From Flavobacterium ardleyense (GTDB lineage: Bacteria; Bacteroidota; Bacteroidia; Flavobacteriales; Flavobacteriaceae): a DNA stretch of 64,000 nucleotides. The notes below the pieces were generated by a model. That model ran no database searches and was not told where the DNA came from. It was given only the letters and a program-made list of their open reading frames with translations. The stretch covers positions 1,798,001-1,862,000 of the forward strand of contig NZ_CP137891.1 in the NCBI RefSeq assembly GCF_033547075.1. The letters run 5' to 3'. This document shows, in pieces, positions 54,786 to 61,933 of this stretch; the first letter of the stretch is position 1, and every line of letters begins with the position of its first letter. The position numbers were made by a program, and so were the translations under genes.

Positions 54786-55442
54786 ATGTGCTACCACGTT
54801 ACCCAAACAAAAATGAAGATTGAAGCTGAGAAGCGCTTTGACGCTGAGGTTGATCCTAAAGTTAACTTCGCTCCTCAAAATCACTACAACGGATTTGACT
54901 TTCCTGCGATGCCAATTATTACCGATCAAAATCCCTTGATTATAACTCATTTCAATTGGGGACTGATTCCACATTGGGCTACGGATAATGAGATTCGAAA
55001 AAGTACGCTTAACGCGAAAATAGAGACTGTTACCGAAAAACCGTCGTTTAGAGACATAGTAAATCAGCGTTGTCTGATCATTGCGGATGGTTATTTAGAA
55101 TGGAAGTGGCTTGACGCCAAAGGCAAAAACAAGCAGAAATACTCGATTTTCGAGCCCGACCACGGATTATTCGCTTTCGCGGGACTTTATTCGATTACTC
55201 AAAATGCCGAAACTGGAAAGGAGCAGAAAACTTTTACGATGCTCACTACCGAAGCCAACGAACTGATGTCGGAAATTCACAATAGTAAAAAGCGAATGCC
55301 GATTATTTTGAAAAGAGAAGATGAGCAAAAATGGCTTAAGAGAGATTCACTTCAAAATTATGCTTTTCCCTATTCTGTAGAATTGTCTGCCGAAGCAGAA
55401 AAAGCTGCAAATGAAGGTTGGACACTTTTTGATTCACTATAA
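54786..55442 (+). CDS. SRAP-domain abasic-site processing protein (HMCES/YedK-like)
   Basis: A 218-residue protein that crosslinks to abasic sites in single-stranded DNA through its N-terminal cysteine. Catalytic Cys2 (MCYHV) is exposed after Met removal. Asn76 (TLNAKIET), Glu105 (DGYLEWKW) and His165 (EIHNSKKRMP) complete the usual active-site set. The protein is full length and typical. It has its own promoter and is convergent with the next gene, with one base between the stop codons. Confidence 0.93.
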   Translation: MCYHVTQTKMKIEAEKRFDAEVDPKVNFAPQNHYNGFDFPAMPIITDQNPLIITHFNWGLIPHWATDNEIRKSTLNAKIETVTEKPSFRDIVNQRCLIIADGYLEWKWLDAKGKNKQKYSIFEPDHGLFAFAGLYSITQNAETGKEQKTFTMLTTEANELMSEIHNSKKRMPIILKREDEQKWLKRDSLQNYAFPYSVELSAEAEKAANEGWTLFDSL

Positions 55443-55443
55443 G

Positions 55444-55797
55444 TTAGAGTTCACCGTTTTCTTGATTGTTGAATTTCTCATTTTCTTCATTGTCGAAGTC
55501 TTCATTCTCTTGTCGAACTTCATCAATTTCCTCATCCGTAAGCGAGTGCAGATTGATGAGTGATTCTCTAAGATTCGCCATCTGCACTAATAAATCCGCT
55601 ACCTTCTGTACGGCTTCGCTCTTACTACTTTGCAGTAAGCTAAGGTCGAAAGTATAAACATCTCCCACATCAAAAGTCTCTGAAACTTCCAGCATATCGC
55701 CACTCATTTCGACGTTCAATCTTGCACCGAATAGTAATTCTTCAGAGTCAGTTAGAGTATTTACGGTATCGATAATGTGTTTTCGTTGAGTTGTTAT
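55444..55797 (-). CDS. Conserved-looking acidic protein with a possible ATA start
   Basis: A short acidic protein of unknown function. A TTG at 55719 gives 91 residues, but the same frame is open and coding-like upstream: ITTQRKHIIDTVNTLTDSEE then LLFGARLNVEMSGDM. It closes only at the TAA of the preceding gene, ten bases before an ATA at 55797. ATA at 55797 (117 residues, shown here) fits a start that has lost G. The middle has HSLTDEEIDEVRQENEDFD and the tail is Glu/Asn-rich. There is no membrane segment and no known domain. Alternatives: start at TTG 55719, or a recently inactivated start. Confidence 0.45.
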   Translation of the reverse strand: MTTQRKHIIDTVNTLTDSEELLFGARLNVEMSGDMLEVSETFDVGDVYTFDLSLLQSSKSEAVQKVADLLVQMANLRESLINLHSLTDEEIDEVRQENEDFDNEENEKFNNQENGEL

Positions 55798-55806
55798 AGC
55801 TGAGTT

Positions 55807-56106
55807 TTAGATTCGTTTGCGTTGAGATTTTTGAAATATCGAAACAATTAGTGCAATTCCGACCACTACATCAAGAATATTCCAAATTTGCCTTCCAAGT
55901 GCAATTTTTACGAATGGTTGAAAAAGCAATGCAAGTACAATATACACAATCATTTCCGTCTGTTTGTTGTTTTGGTTTGCCATAAAAGCCAAGATTGCAA
56001 AACCAACTAAAGCTGCGAATCGTACAAATTGATAAAACCCATAAGGCATTTTTAATAGGTAAAGAAAGAGTAGAACTGCGAGAATTATTTTGATGAGTTT
56101 GTCCAT
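55807..56106 (-). CDS. Small integral membrane protein (DUF6804-like)
   Basis: A 99-residue membrane protein with four hydrophobic helices (about 5-20, 28-45, 51-66 and 75-92) and a short basic tail KSQRKRI. KMPYGFYQFVRFAALVGFAI is the most distinctive segment; it recalls the DUF6804 family from memory, unverified. Its stop codon is in frame with, and directly upstream of, the acidic protein gene, so they are probably cotranscribed. No function can be suggested. Confidence 0.65.
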   Translation of the reverse strand: MDKLIKIILAVLLFLYLLKMPYGFYQFVRFAALVGFAILAFMANQNNKQTEMIVYIVLALLFQPFVKIALGRQIWNILDVVVGIALIVSIFQKSQRKRI

Positions 56107-56200
56107 TTTAGGAATTTAATAGTTTTGCAGTGCAATATAAAAATGATTCATTACAACGATCAATAATACAAAATTTTTGAAACAGTTTTAAAGATTCTTT

Positions 56201-56357
56201 GGGCGCAACCTTTCGCCAGAACGTCTTTCTTACCATTCAAATGACATTTGGCTCAGGTCAGGCTGTCCATTATATCTTTGCTGCTAAAACTTGTAGTTTT
56301 CAAATTTCAAATTTTTTCTGGGCAGCAAAGGATGCCATTCCCATCCTTTGCGCGGGA
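56201..56357 (+). repeat. Modular intergenic hairpin element, copy A2
   Basis: It starts GGGCGCAACCTTTCGCCAGA, close to the start of copy A1 (GGGCGAGACCATCGCCAG), then GGTCAGGCTGTCCATTATAT, CTTTGCTGC with matching GCAGCAAAG, GGATGCCATTCCCATCC and TTTGCGCGGG. It lies in a gene-free spacer of about 500 bases between divergent genes; the rest of that spacer holds no supported frame. Confidence 0.7.
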
Positions 56358-56603
56358 TGAAATTTTCAAGTCAGACAGATTGTGATTATTGGTATAATCA
56401 TATTCGCAGGTCATCGTCGCAGCGAAAGGTGATCACCAATACTATCGTAAAGCAAAATATTTCGAATCATAAAAATCTAAAACATTATCGTTGATAAATT
56501 TCTAATAAATTAGCTAACTTGAACGAAAATCGAGTTGTCCAAAGCAATTGAACGACATTTAAAAATACTTGATAAGCTTAAATACAATCAACTCATTAAA
56601 GAA

Positions 56604-57257
56604 ATGAAACTCCTCAAAATAATTCTATTTATTCTAATCACGCATTTCGCTTCTGCACAAAAAGTCGTTGGTCTTGGTGGTGTTGGACTTTACTTAAATA
56701 CTAGCTTTGACAATAGTAGCTATTTTTCTGCAAATCTCGGTTTAGAATATAGTATCACCAATTACCTAAAGCCAGAAGTAAGAGTCGAATACTTTTTAGG
56801 TTCTTTGCCTGAAATAGAAACTTTTAATGAGGAATTTGTCAAGACAGAGATTTTCAGCAGAAACATTTCTGCTGTGACCATAGGTGTTTCTCCCAAAATT
56901 AATCTCAGCAGAAAAGAAGATACGATTCAATTTCACATAATTCCAATGTATAATTTTACTACCATCTTTGCCGATGGCACTATTTTAACCTTGGATTCTC
57001 AACCAGATACTTTCAGAAAAAGCAAGGTCGAAAGTGTTCGAGAAACAGAGCACTCGTTTGGGATTGGAGTAGGAGTACTTCTTAAAATTGATAGTGCAAC
57101 CTATCAAGCGATTGCTTTCGAATTAAACTACAATAATATCGACCTAGGAAAAGCATTTACCAAAATTGATTTTAATAGAGACTCGTTCCATACAAATCAA
57201 TCGTTTGGTATTCGAGTAAAATATTATTTTGGGTTTGCGAGCGCAGAGAGACAGTAG
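56604..57257 (+). CDS. Outer-membrane beta-barrel protein, hypothetical
   Basis: A 217-residue secreted protein. ATG at 56604 is chosen because it opens a signal peptide (KLLKIILFILITHFASA, then Gln); the frame continues upstream to a TTG at 56535 without family-like sequence. The mature part alternates beta-strands with aromatic ends (GLYLNTSFDNSSYFSANLGL, EVRVEYFLGSL, FELNYNNIDLG) and ends RVKYYFGFASAERQ, as in small OmpW/OmpA-type barrels. Substrate or role is unknown. It is monocistronic. Confidence 0.7.
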   Translation: MKLLKIILFILITHFASAQKVVGLGGVGLYLNTSFDNSSYFSANLGLEYSITNYLKPEVRVEYFLGSLPEIETFNEEFVKTEIFSRNISAVTIGVSPKINLSRKEDTIQFHIIPMYNFTTIFADGTILTLDSQPDTFRKSKVESVRETEHSFGIGVGVLLKIDSATYQAIAFELNYNNIDLGKAFTKIDFNRDSFHTNQSFGIRVKYYFGFASAERQ

Positions 57258-57419
57258 TGAAATGAGATAGTTCGACTATATATTTACGTTAAGTAAAATA
57301 ATCCTCAATACAAATTTAGCGCGGTAGTTGCATTTGTAGAATGCACAAGGTCAGCAAGCTAGAAGTGAATAATAAGATTAGAGTACTCTAGCGACAATAG
57401 AAAATACCAGCAAAGGAAA

Positions 57420-57458
57420 GCGCCACTTCCAAAACCCAAAAAGTTTCAAAAGTGGCGC
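57420..57458 (-). terminator. Hairpin downstream of the CoA transferase gene
   Basis: Perfect 9-base arms GCGCCACTT (57420-57428) and AAGTGGCGC (57450-57458) with a 21-base loop. On the minus strand the T-run after the stem is weak (CTTTCCTTTGC), so the effect is moderate. Confidence 0.6.
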
Positions 57459-57477
57459 ATTATAAAACATTATAAAT

Positions 57478-58752
57478 CTACATCTTCTTAAATAAAGCGT
57501 GATATTCTCGATCAATACTTTCCTGATGATCTGGATGCGCGATTTCAATTAGCGCCTTGGCACGTTTTAACAATGACTGTCCGTAAAGATTTGCAATTCC
57601 ATATTCGGTAATTACATATTGTACGTGAGATCTGGTTGTTACAACTCCAGCTCCAGTTTTTAGATAAGGAACAATTCGGCTATCACCATATTTTGTGGTC
57701 GATGGAAGTGCAATAATCGCTTTTCCGCCATCACTTAATGCGGCACCACGAATAAAGTCCATTTGACCTCCAACTCCCGAATACATTTTGTGTCCAATAG
57801 AATCTGCACTTACTTGACCGGTAATATCCACTTCGATTGCTGAATTTATAGCAACCATTTTAGGATTTCTTCGAATACGTGCGGTATCGTTTACATAATT
57901 TGAAACACGCATATCGATAAATGGATTGTTATCCACAAAATCATATAATCTTTGAGATCCAACTAAGAAAGTCGCAAGTGCTTGTCCGCGGTTGATTCCT
58001 TTGTATTTGCAGTTGATAACACCACTTTCGATCAGGTCAATTACACCATCCGAAAACATTTCGGTATGAAGTCCTAAATCTTTATGATTGGTAAGATTTG
58101 CTAAAGCGGCATTTGGAATAGATCCAATTCCCATTTGAAGCGTACTTCTATCATCAATAAGTGAAGCCACATATTGACCAATTTTATTTTCTACCGGCGA
58201 AATTATTCCCATTTCGTGGCCGTGAATTGGCATATCGATTTCAACGCCATAATCTATTTCAGAAATGTGTAAAACACTATCTCCAAAAGTCCTTGGCATT
58301 CTTGGATTAATCTGTGCCACTACAATTTTTGCATTGTCAATTGCAGCCACTGTTGCTTCTACAGATGTTCCTAATGAGCAATATCCATGCGCATCTGGAG
58401 CAGAAACGTGAATAAAAACTACATCAAGATTAATTACTCTTTTTTTGAAAAGCATTGGAAGTTCGCTCAAGAAAACTGGAGTGTAAGATCCGTTTCCTGC
58501 ACTAATCGTGTGGCGAACATTTTTTCCAATGAAAAAAGAATTTACGTGAAAACTCTCGCTTAATTCTGGATTGGCGTAACGAGCTTCTCCTTCGGTATGC
58601 AAATGACAGATTTCGACATTCTTTAATTCTCCAGCTCTTTCGGTAAGAGCATTTGCCAGTAATGTTGGTGCTGCTGCTGCAGCTTGTAAGTAAACTATAT
58701 TATTAGATTCAACTACTTTTACAGCTTCTTCAGCTGAGCAATACTTAATCAT
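57478..58752 (-). CDS. Acetyl-CoA hydrolase/transferase family CoA transferase
   Basis: A 424-residue CoA transferase of the acetyl-CoA hydrolase or succinyl-CoA:acetate (propionate) type. N-terminal ALTERAGELKNVEICHLHTE and central VGSQRLYDFVDNNPFIDMR are typical. The likely catalytic glutamate lies in SAIEVDITGQV near residue 305. AGVVTTRSHVQYVITEYGIA near 378-395 and the end HPDHQESIDREYHALFKK follow. It moves CoA between short-chain acyl groups and, beside IcmF and the E1 fusion, may serve branched-chain or propionate metabolism; this link is inferred. Confidence 0.9.
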   Translation of the reverse strand: MIKYCSAEEAVKVVESNNIVYLQAAAAAPTLLANALTERAGELKNVEICHLHTEGEARYANPELSESFHVNSFFIGKNVRHTISAGNGSYTPVFLSELPMLFKKRVINLDVVFIHVSAPDAHGYCSLGTSVEATVAAIDNAKIVVAQINPRMPRTFGDSVLHISEIDYGVEIDMPIHGHEMGIISPVENKIGQYVASLIDDRSTLQMGIGSIPNAALANLTNHKDLGLHTEMFSDGVIDLIESGVINCKYKGINRGQALATFLVGSQRLYDFVDNNPFIDMRVSNYVNDTARIRRNPKMVAINSAIEVDITGQVSADSIGHKMYSGVGGQMDFIRGAALSDGGKAIIALPSTTKYGDSRIVPYLKTGAGVVTTRSHVQYVITEYGIANLYGQSLLKRAKALIEIAHPDHQESIDREYHALFKKM

Positions 58753-58774
58753 AGCAAGGGTTTTAGAATTTGTG

Positions 58775-58782
58775 CAAAATTA
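58775..58782 (-). promoter_or_regulatory. -7 element of the CoA transferase gene
   Basis: On the minus strand TAATTTTG matches TAnnTTTG, 23 bases before the ATG. No -33 TTG at the usual distance. Confidence 0.45.
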
Positions 58783-58842
58783 CAACTAATAACTGACTCT
58801 TTTGTCTTTTATTATTGTTTGCAAATGGTTTTTTAGTAAAGT

Positions 58843-59066
58843 TTAGATAGTTCTTTTAATTTTAATTGGATTTTTACGAGTGTCAAATACGTCTGCAATT
58901 TTTATTAGTTTTAGTTCTTTATCGATGGGCTAGATAACGTTTGCCGAATGCTTATCTACGGCTAGTTATAATAGGCATTACGCAGTAGAAAATATACAGG
59001 ATTTTCCAGTAGAACAGTTAGCTTCAAGAGTTTTGATTTGGCAAGTTCAGAAAAGAAAACTTTCAA
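58843..59066 (-). pseudogene. Decayed RelE/ParE-type toxin gene
   Basis: Directly after the antitoxin stop the minus strand reads, from a TTG at 59066, LKVFFSELAKSKLLKLTVLL followed by ENPVYFLLRNAYYN and a stop. The opening resembles the N-terminus of ParE-like toxins (SELAKxKLLKL). In another frame downstream lies VDKHSANVI, a stop, then PIDKELKLIKIADVFDTRKN with PIKIKRTI at the end, the typical C-terminus of RelE/ParE toxins (IADVFDTRxNP). The toxin core is therefore missing or frameshifted. The remnant occupies the place where the toxin of the antitoxin gene would be. Confidence 0.7.
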
Positions 59067-59069
59067 TTT

Positions 59070-59288
59070 CTACGAAATTTTCTTTAAAAAAGACTCATAA
59101 GAAATTCTCTTTCCTTCATCCAACTCTTCAATTCCTCTTTTAATTTCTTTTTGTTCAGTCAAGGTCAACTCACTCCAAAAGTCATTCTTTTCCTTTTGTA
59201 CGAAATCAGCAACTCGTTGTAAAAATTCGGAATTTTCATCTTCCAAAATAGTTTTACTAAATTTCAGTTTTGTCGTTTGAATATCCAT
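59070..59288 (-). CDS. Orphan antitoxin-like protein
   Basis: A 72-residue protein beginning DIQTTKLKFSKTILEDENS and ending with SELTLTEQKEIKRGIEELDE then GKRISYESFLKKIS. The pattern resembles small antitoxins of Bacteroidota paired with RelE/ParE toxins, where the last segment binds the toxin. The toxin remnant follows four bases after its stop. Retention of the antitoxin alone may act as an anti-toxin buffer against related toxins or be a passive remnant. No DNA-binding motif is obvious. Confidence 0.7.
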   Translation of the reverse strand: MDIQTTKLKFSKTILEDENSEFLQRVADFVQKEKNDFWSELTLTEQKEIKRGIEELDEGKRISYESFLKKIS

Positions 59289-59497
59289 TTTAGAAGTTTT
59301 AAATATATTTGAATTTACGGAAAATTTCGTACTTCTTGTTTTTTTTCTATCAAGCCATTTTCAAAATTACCCCAAAAAGTTATCCATAATGGATCTTTCT
59401 CTTAAGTAATAATTCTTCATCTTAAACTAATTCAGAGTTTTCAAAAACGCTATCATCCTGAATTAAAATATTCCGTGATTATTTTAAAAATAAATTA

Positions 59498-59794
59498 TTA
59501 TTCGGCATCATAGATCCTCAGTCGATTTTGCACCGATTGAAGTTCAAATTGTAGATTTTCTATTTTGTTCAGCAAATGCGAAATGGCGTCAATTCCTTCG
59601 ATATTAATCTGAAGATCATAATGCATTCTGATCATTTTTTCGATCATAGTCATTTCTTGTAATTTGAGATATTTGTTCTGCTCGAGTTCAATAATTTCGA
59701 TTAATCCGTAGCTATTTAAAGAGACAATGAAGTCAGGTTCTATTTCGTAATGTCTGCAAATTTGTTCTATGAGGATGAGATTGCTATCTGTCAT
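59498..59794 (-). CDS. cbpM: CbpM-like chaperone modulator
   Basis: A 98-residue MerR-like regulator of the DnaJ homologue CbpA. It starts NLILIEQICRHYEIEPDFIV with SLNSYGLIEI, the helix-turn-helix-like part, continues MTMIEKMIRMHYDLQINIEG (the CbpM helix) and ends in a coiled coil LLNKIENLQFELQSVQNRL. In E. coli CbpM inhibits CbpA by binding its J-domain. It lies three bases after cbpA in the same operon, the usual order. Length is normal for CbpM (about 100). Confidence 0.88.
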   Translation of the reverse strand: MTDSNLILIEQICRHYEIEPDFIVSLNSYGLIEIIELEQNKYLKLQEMTMIEKMIRMHYDLQINIEGIDAISHLLNKIENLQFELQSVQNRLRIYDAE

Positions 59795-59797
59795 AAT

Positions 59798-60703
59798 TTA
59801 TAATTTTGAGATTTCTCTAAAAAGTTCTTTTTGCTTGTCGCTTAGGTTAGTTGGAAGTTTCACGTTGAAAGTAACATAAAGATCACCAAACTGATCTGCT
59901 TTTTTGTAAACTGGAAACCCTTTCCCTTTGAGTTTTATTTTAGTTCCAGTTTGAGTTTCGGGAGCAACTTTCACTTTTACTTGTCCATCAAATGTGTCAA
60001 CTACAACCTCTCCACCTAGAAGAGCTGTGTATAAATCTAAATCGTGAGTACTGTAAAGATTGCTTTTGTCACGTTTGAATTTCGGATCATTGGCAATATT
60101 AAATGTAATGTATAAATCTCCGTTTGGTCCACCATTGGCGCCGGGCGATCCGTGATTGGGAATTTTTATAATTTGACCATTTTCAACTCCTGCAGGAATC
60201 GTAATTCGGATGTTTTTGCCATTTACGGTCAAGGTTTGTTTGTGAGTTGTAAAAGCTGATTTTAAATCCAATTGAAATTCGGCATTTAAATCCTGACCTC
60301 GGTATTTGGCGCTTTGACGACGTCCGCCGCCTTGTCCGCCATACATCGAATTGAAGAAATCTGAAAAATCTCCTGCATCAGAGAAATCTCCTCCAAAACC
60401 ACCGCCGGCAAATCCGCCAGATTGCTGTTGTTGTCCGCCGCTGCGTGGACGTCCACCAGCTTTTTCAAATTCATCAGCGTGCTGCCAATCTTTTCCGTAT
60501 TTGTCGTATTTCTTGCGATTCTCGACATTGCTCAAAACTTCGTTCGCCTCGTTGATCGATTTGAATTTCGCTTCGGCAGTTTTATCATTCGGATTTAAAT
60601 CTGGATGGTATTTTCTCGCAAGTTTTCGGTAGGCCTTTTTGATTTCTGCTTCGGTAGCAGATTTTTGTATTTCGAGTATTTTGTAATAGTCTATGAAGTG
60701 CAT
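59798..60703 (-). CDS. cbpA: CbpA-type DnaJ-family co-chaperone
   Basis: A 301-residue co-chaperone with an N-terminal J-domain (residues about 1-70; HPD in YHPDLNPND, followed by AEAKFKSINEANEVLS). A Gly/Phe-rich region (about 85-130, many GG and GF pairs) and a C-terminal substrate-binding part follow (GVENGQIIKIPNHGSPGANG, TALLGGEVVVDTFDGQVKVK). It lacks the cysteine-rich zinc domain of DnaJ, as in CbpA. It would stimulate DnaK. It is cotranscribed with cbpM. A plus-strand proline-rich frame within it is a shadow. Confidence 0.92.
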   Translation of the reverse strand: MHFIDYYKILEIQKSATEAEIKKAYRKLARKYHPDLNPNDKTAEAKFKSINEANEVLSNVENRKKYDKYGKDWQHADEFEKAGGRPRSGGQQQQSGGFAGGGFGGDFSDAGDFSDFFNSMYGGQGGGRRQSAKYRGQDLNAEFQLDLKSAFTTHKQTLTVNGKNIRITIPAGVENGQIIKIPNHGSPGANGGPNGDLYITFNIANDPKFKRDKSNLYSTHDLDLYTALLGGEVVVDTFDGQVKVKVAPETQTGTKIKLKGKGFPVYKKADQFGDLYVTFNVKLPTNLSDKQKELFREISKL

Positions 60704-60974
60704 AAATAGTTTTTGTTAGGATTGCTGGTTATTTCTGTTGCAAACTTGAAGAAGTGTAATACTTTGTACTAGTATTTCGTCAATAAAATATTTTTTACGA
60801 AAGTGAAATATGAATTTTAGATATATTCAGTAAAAGTTCAAAACGATTTTAATTGAAATCTTTAATACAATATGAAATTACGAATTTTGCACTAAACACT
60901 ACAATATAGGGCTACAAATAAATCGAATTTGTAAGTTAAACTATGGTGAACATAATATTGAACTGTTGAAAATT

Positions 60975-61274
60975 TTATTCCGCTATTCTCTTCTTTAAAT
61001 CCATTCTCTCGTGTAATATTCTGGTTATTTCAACAAAACTTTCGTTTTGAACTCTATAAAATATAACATGCTGATTTACCTTCATTCCAAGCAATTGATT
61101 CGATATTCCATCATAGTTTTTTCCTATTTCTGGGTTTTTGGCAATTTTTTGACAATGAGAAATAAGTTCTTGGTAATACTTGTCAGCTTGACTTTCCGAC
61201 CATACTTCAAAACTATAATCCCAAATAGTTGATAAATCCTCGATAGCTTTGTTTGTTAATATATAATTAGCCAT
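60975..61274 (-). CDS. parE: ParE-type toxin
   Basis: A 99-residue RelE/ParE-superfamily toxin. The start is ATG at 61274 (ANYILTNKAIEDLSTIWDYS); an in-frame ATG at 61322 lies inside the antitoxin gene and would add 16 residues. The central KNPEIGKNYDGISNQLLGMK and the C-terminal VIFYRVQNESFVEITRILHE with RMDLKKRI match ParE, which poisons DNA gyrase, but the exact target cannot be told. It overlaps the antitoxin gene by eight bases. Unlike the remnant at 58.9 kb it looks intact. Confidence 0.9.
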   Translation of the reverse strand: MANYILTNKAIEDLSTIWDYSFEVWSESQADKYYQELISHCQKIAKNPEIGKNYDGISNQLLGMKVNQHVIFYRVQNESFVEITRILHERMDLKKRIAE

Positions 61275-61518
61275 TTGAGTGCTTTTTCGCTTTGAGAGAT
61301 GCAAGATGTTCATCTGGGTCAAAGTCTAGTGCTACTCCGCTATCAATTCCTTCTTGAATGGCACTTTTTAAGACGGTTATTTTATTTTCCTCTTCTTCTA
61401 AAAGTCTTAAACCAGCACGTATCACTTCGCTTACGTTTTTAAATCTTCCTTGCTTTACAGTACTTTGAACGAATTGATCAAAATAATTTCCTAACGATAT
61501 TGAGGTGTTTTTGTCCAT
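61267..61518 (-). CDS. parD: ParD-type antitoxin
   Basis: An 83-residue antitoxin. The N-terminal ribbon-helix-helix part is TSISLGNYFDQFVQSTVKQG with RFKNVSEVIRAGLRLLEEEE, the ParD signature. The C-terminal tail (IQEGIDSGVALDFDPDEHLA) wraps the toxin. The gene precedes parE, the usual order, and the overlap allows coupled translation. A perfect -7 element and a 13-base palindrome lie directly upstream and are a likely autoregulatory site. Confidence 0.92.
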   Translation of the reverse strand: MDKNTSISLGNYFDQFVQSTVKQGRFKNVSEVIRAGLRLLEEEENKITVLKSAIQEGIDSGVALDFDPDEHLASLKAKKHSNG

Positions 61519-61535
61519 TTTATTAATATTATACT

Positions 61536-61555
61536 CAAATATACCAAAAATTGGT
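61536..61555 (-). promoter_or_regulatory. parD promoter with overlapping palindrome
   Basis: On the minus strand TATATTTG (61543-61536) matches the -7 consensus, 18 bases before the parD ATG. The palindrome ACCAAAAATTGGT (61543-61555) abuts it upstream and would let a ParD ribbon-helix-helix dimer block the promoter. Confidence 0.6.
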
Positions 61556-61933
61556 AGAATTGAAAAAAATTTCCTTGTACTAAAATTGATCTAAGTGAAA
61601 GATTTAGCCACATAAATTTCCGAAAATTCGATTGGAAATCAAAATTTATTCCAAGATGATTTGGTGATACTTGAAAATCTCACGTTTTACTTATGAAGGC
61701 GAGATACACGGAGAACTTCGGAAGTGGCGAAATCGAAGTAGTTTAGGTTCGTCTTAAGTGGATGAATTGTAATGTTTTACCTAAAATATTCTAAAGTGAC
61801 GGCTGCTGTTTTTCATTTAGCGAAAGCGAAAAAAAAATCCTTCTTTATTATATTGTCAACATTCAAATGGTATAAGCGGGTAAATTTTTAATAAATGCGT
61901 AAATTGCGGACTTTAAATCGATATTTAGTAAAA
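61556..61933. other. Gene-free stretch upstream of icmF
   Basis: About 380 AT-rich bases with no supported gene. A phrase near 61716 (ACTTCGGAAGTGGCGAAATC) resembles one near 48800. A possible icmF start upstream of the chosen one (ATG at 61895) adds only 13 residues. No promoter of good quality was found. Confidence 0.55.

Noticed and set aside
59289..59497. A possible short gene between the antitoxin and cbpM (minus-strand phrase MKNYYLRERSIMDNFLG)
   Set aside because: It stops after 17 codons, and no continuation in other frames resembles a known protein.
60351..60632. A proline-rich plus-strand frame opposite cbpA
   Set aside because: It is the antisense shadow of the Gly/Phe-rich region of CbpA, whose GC-rich codons keep the opposite frame open.
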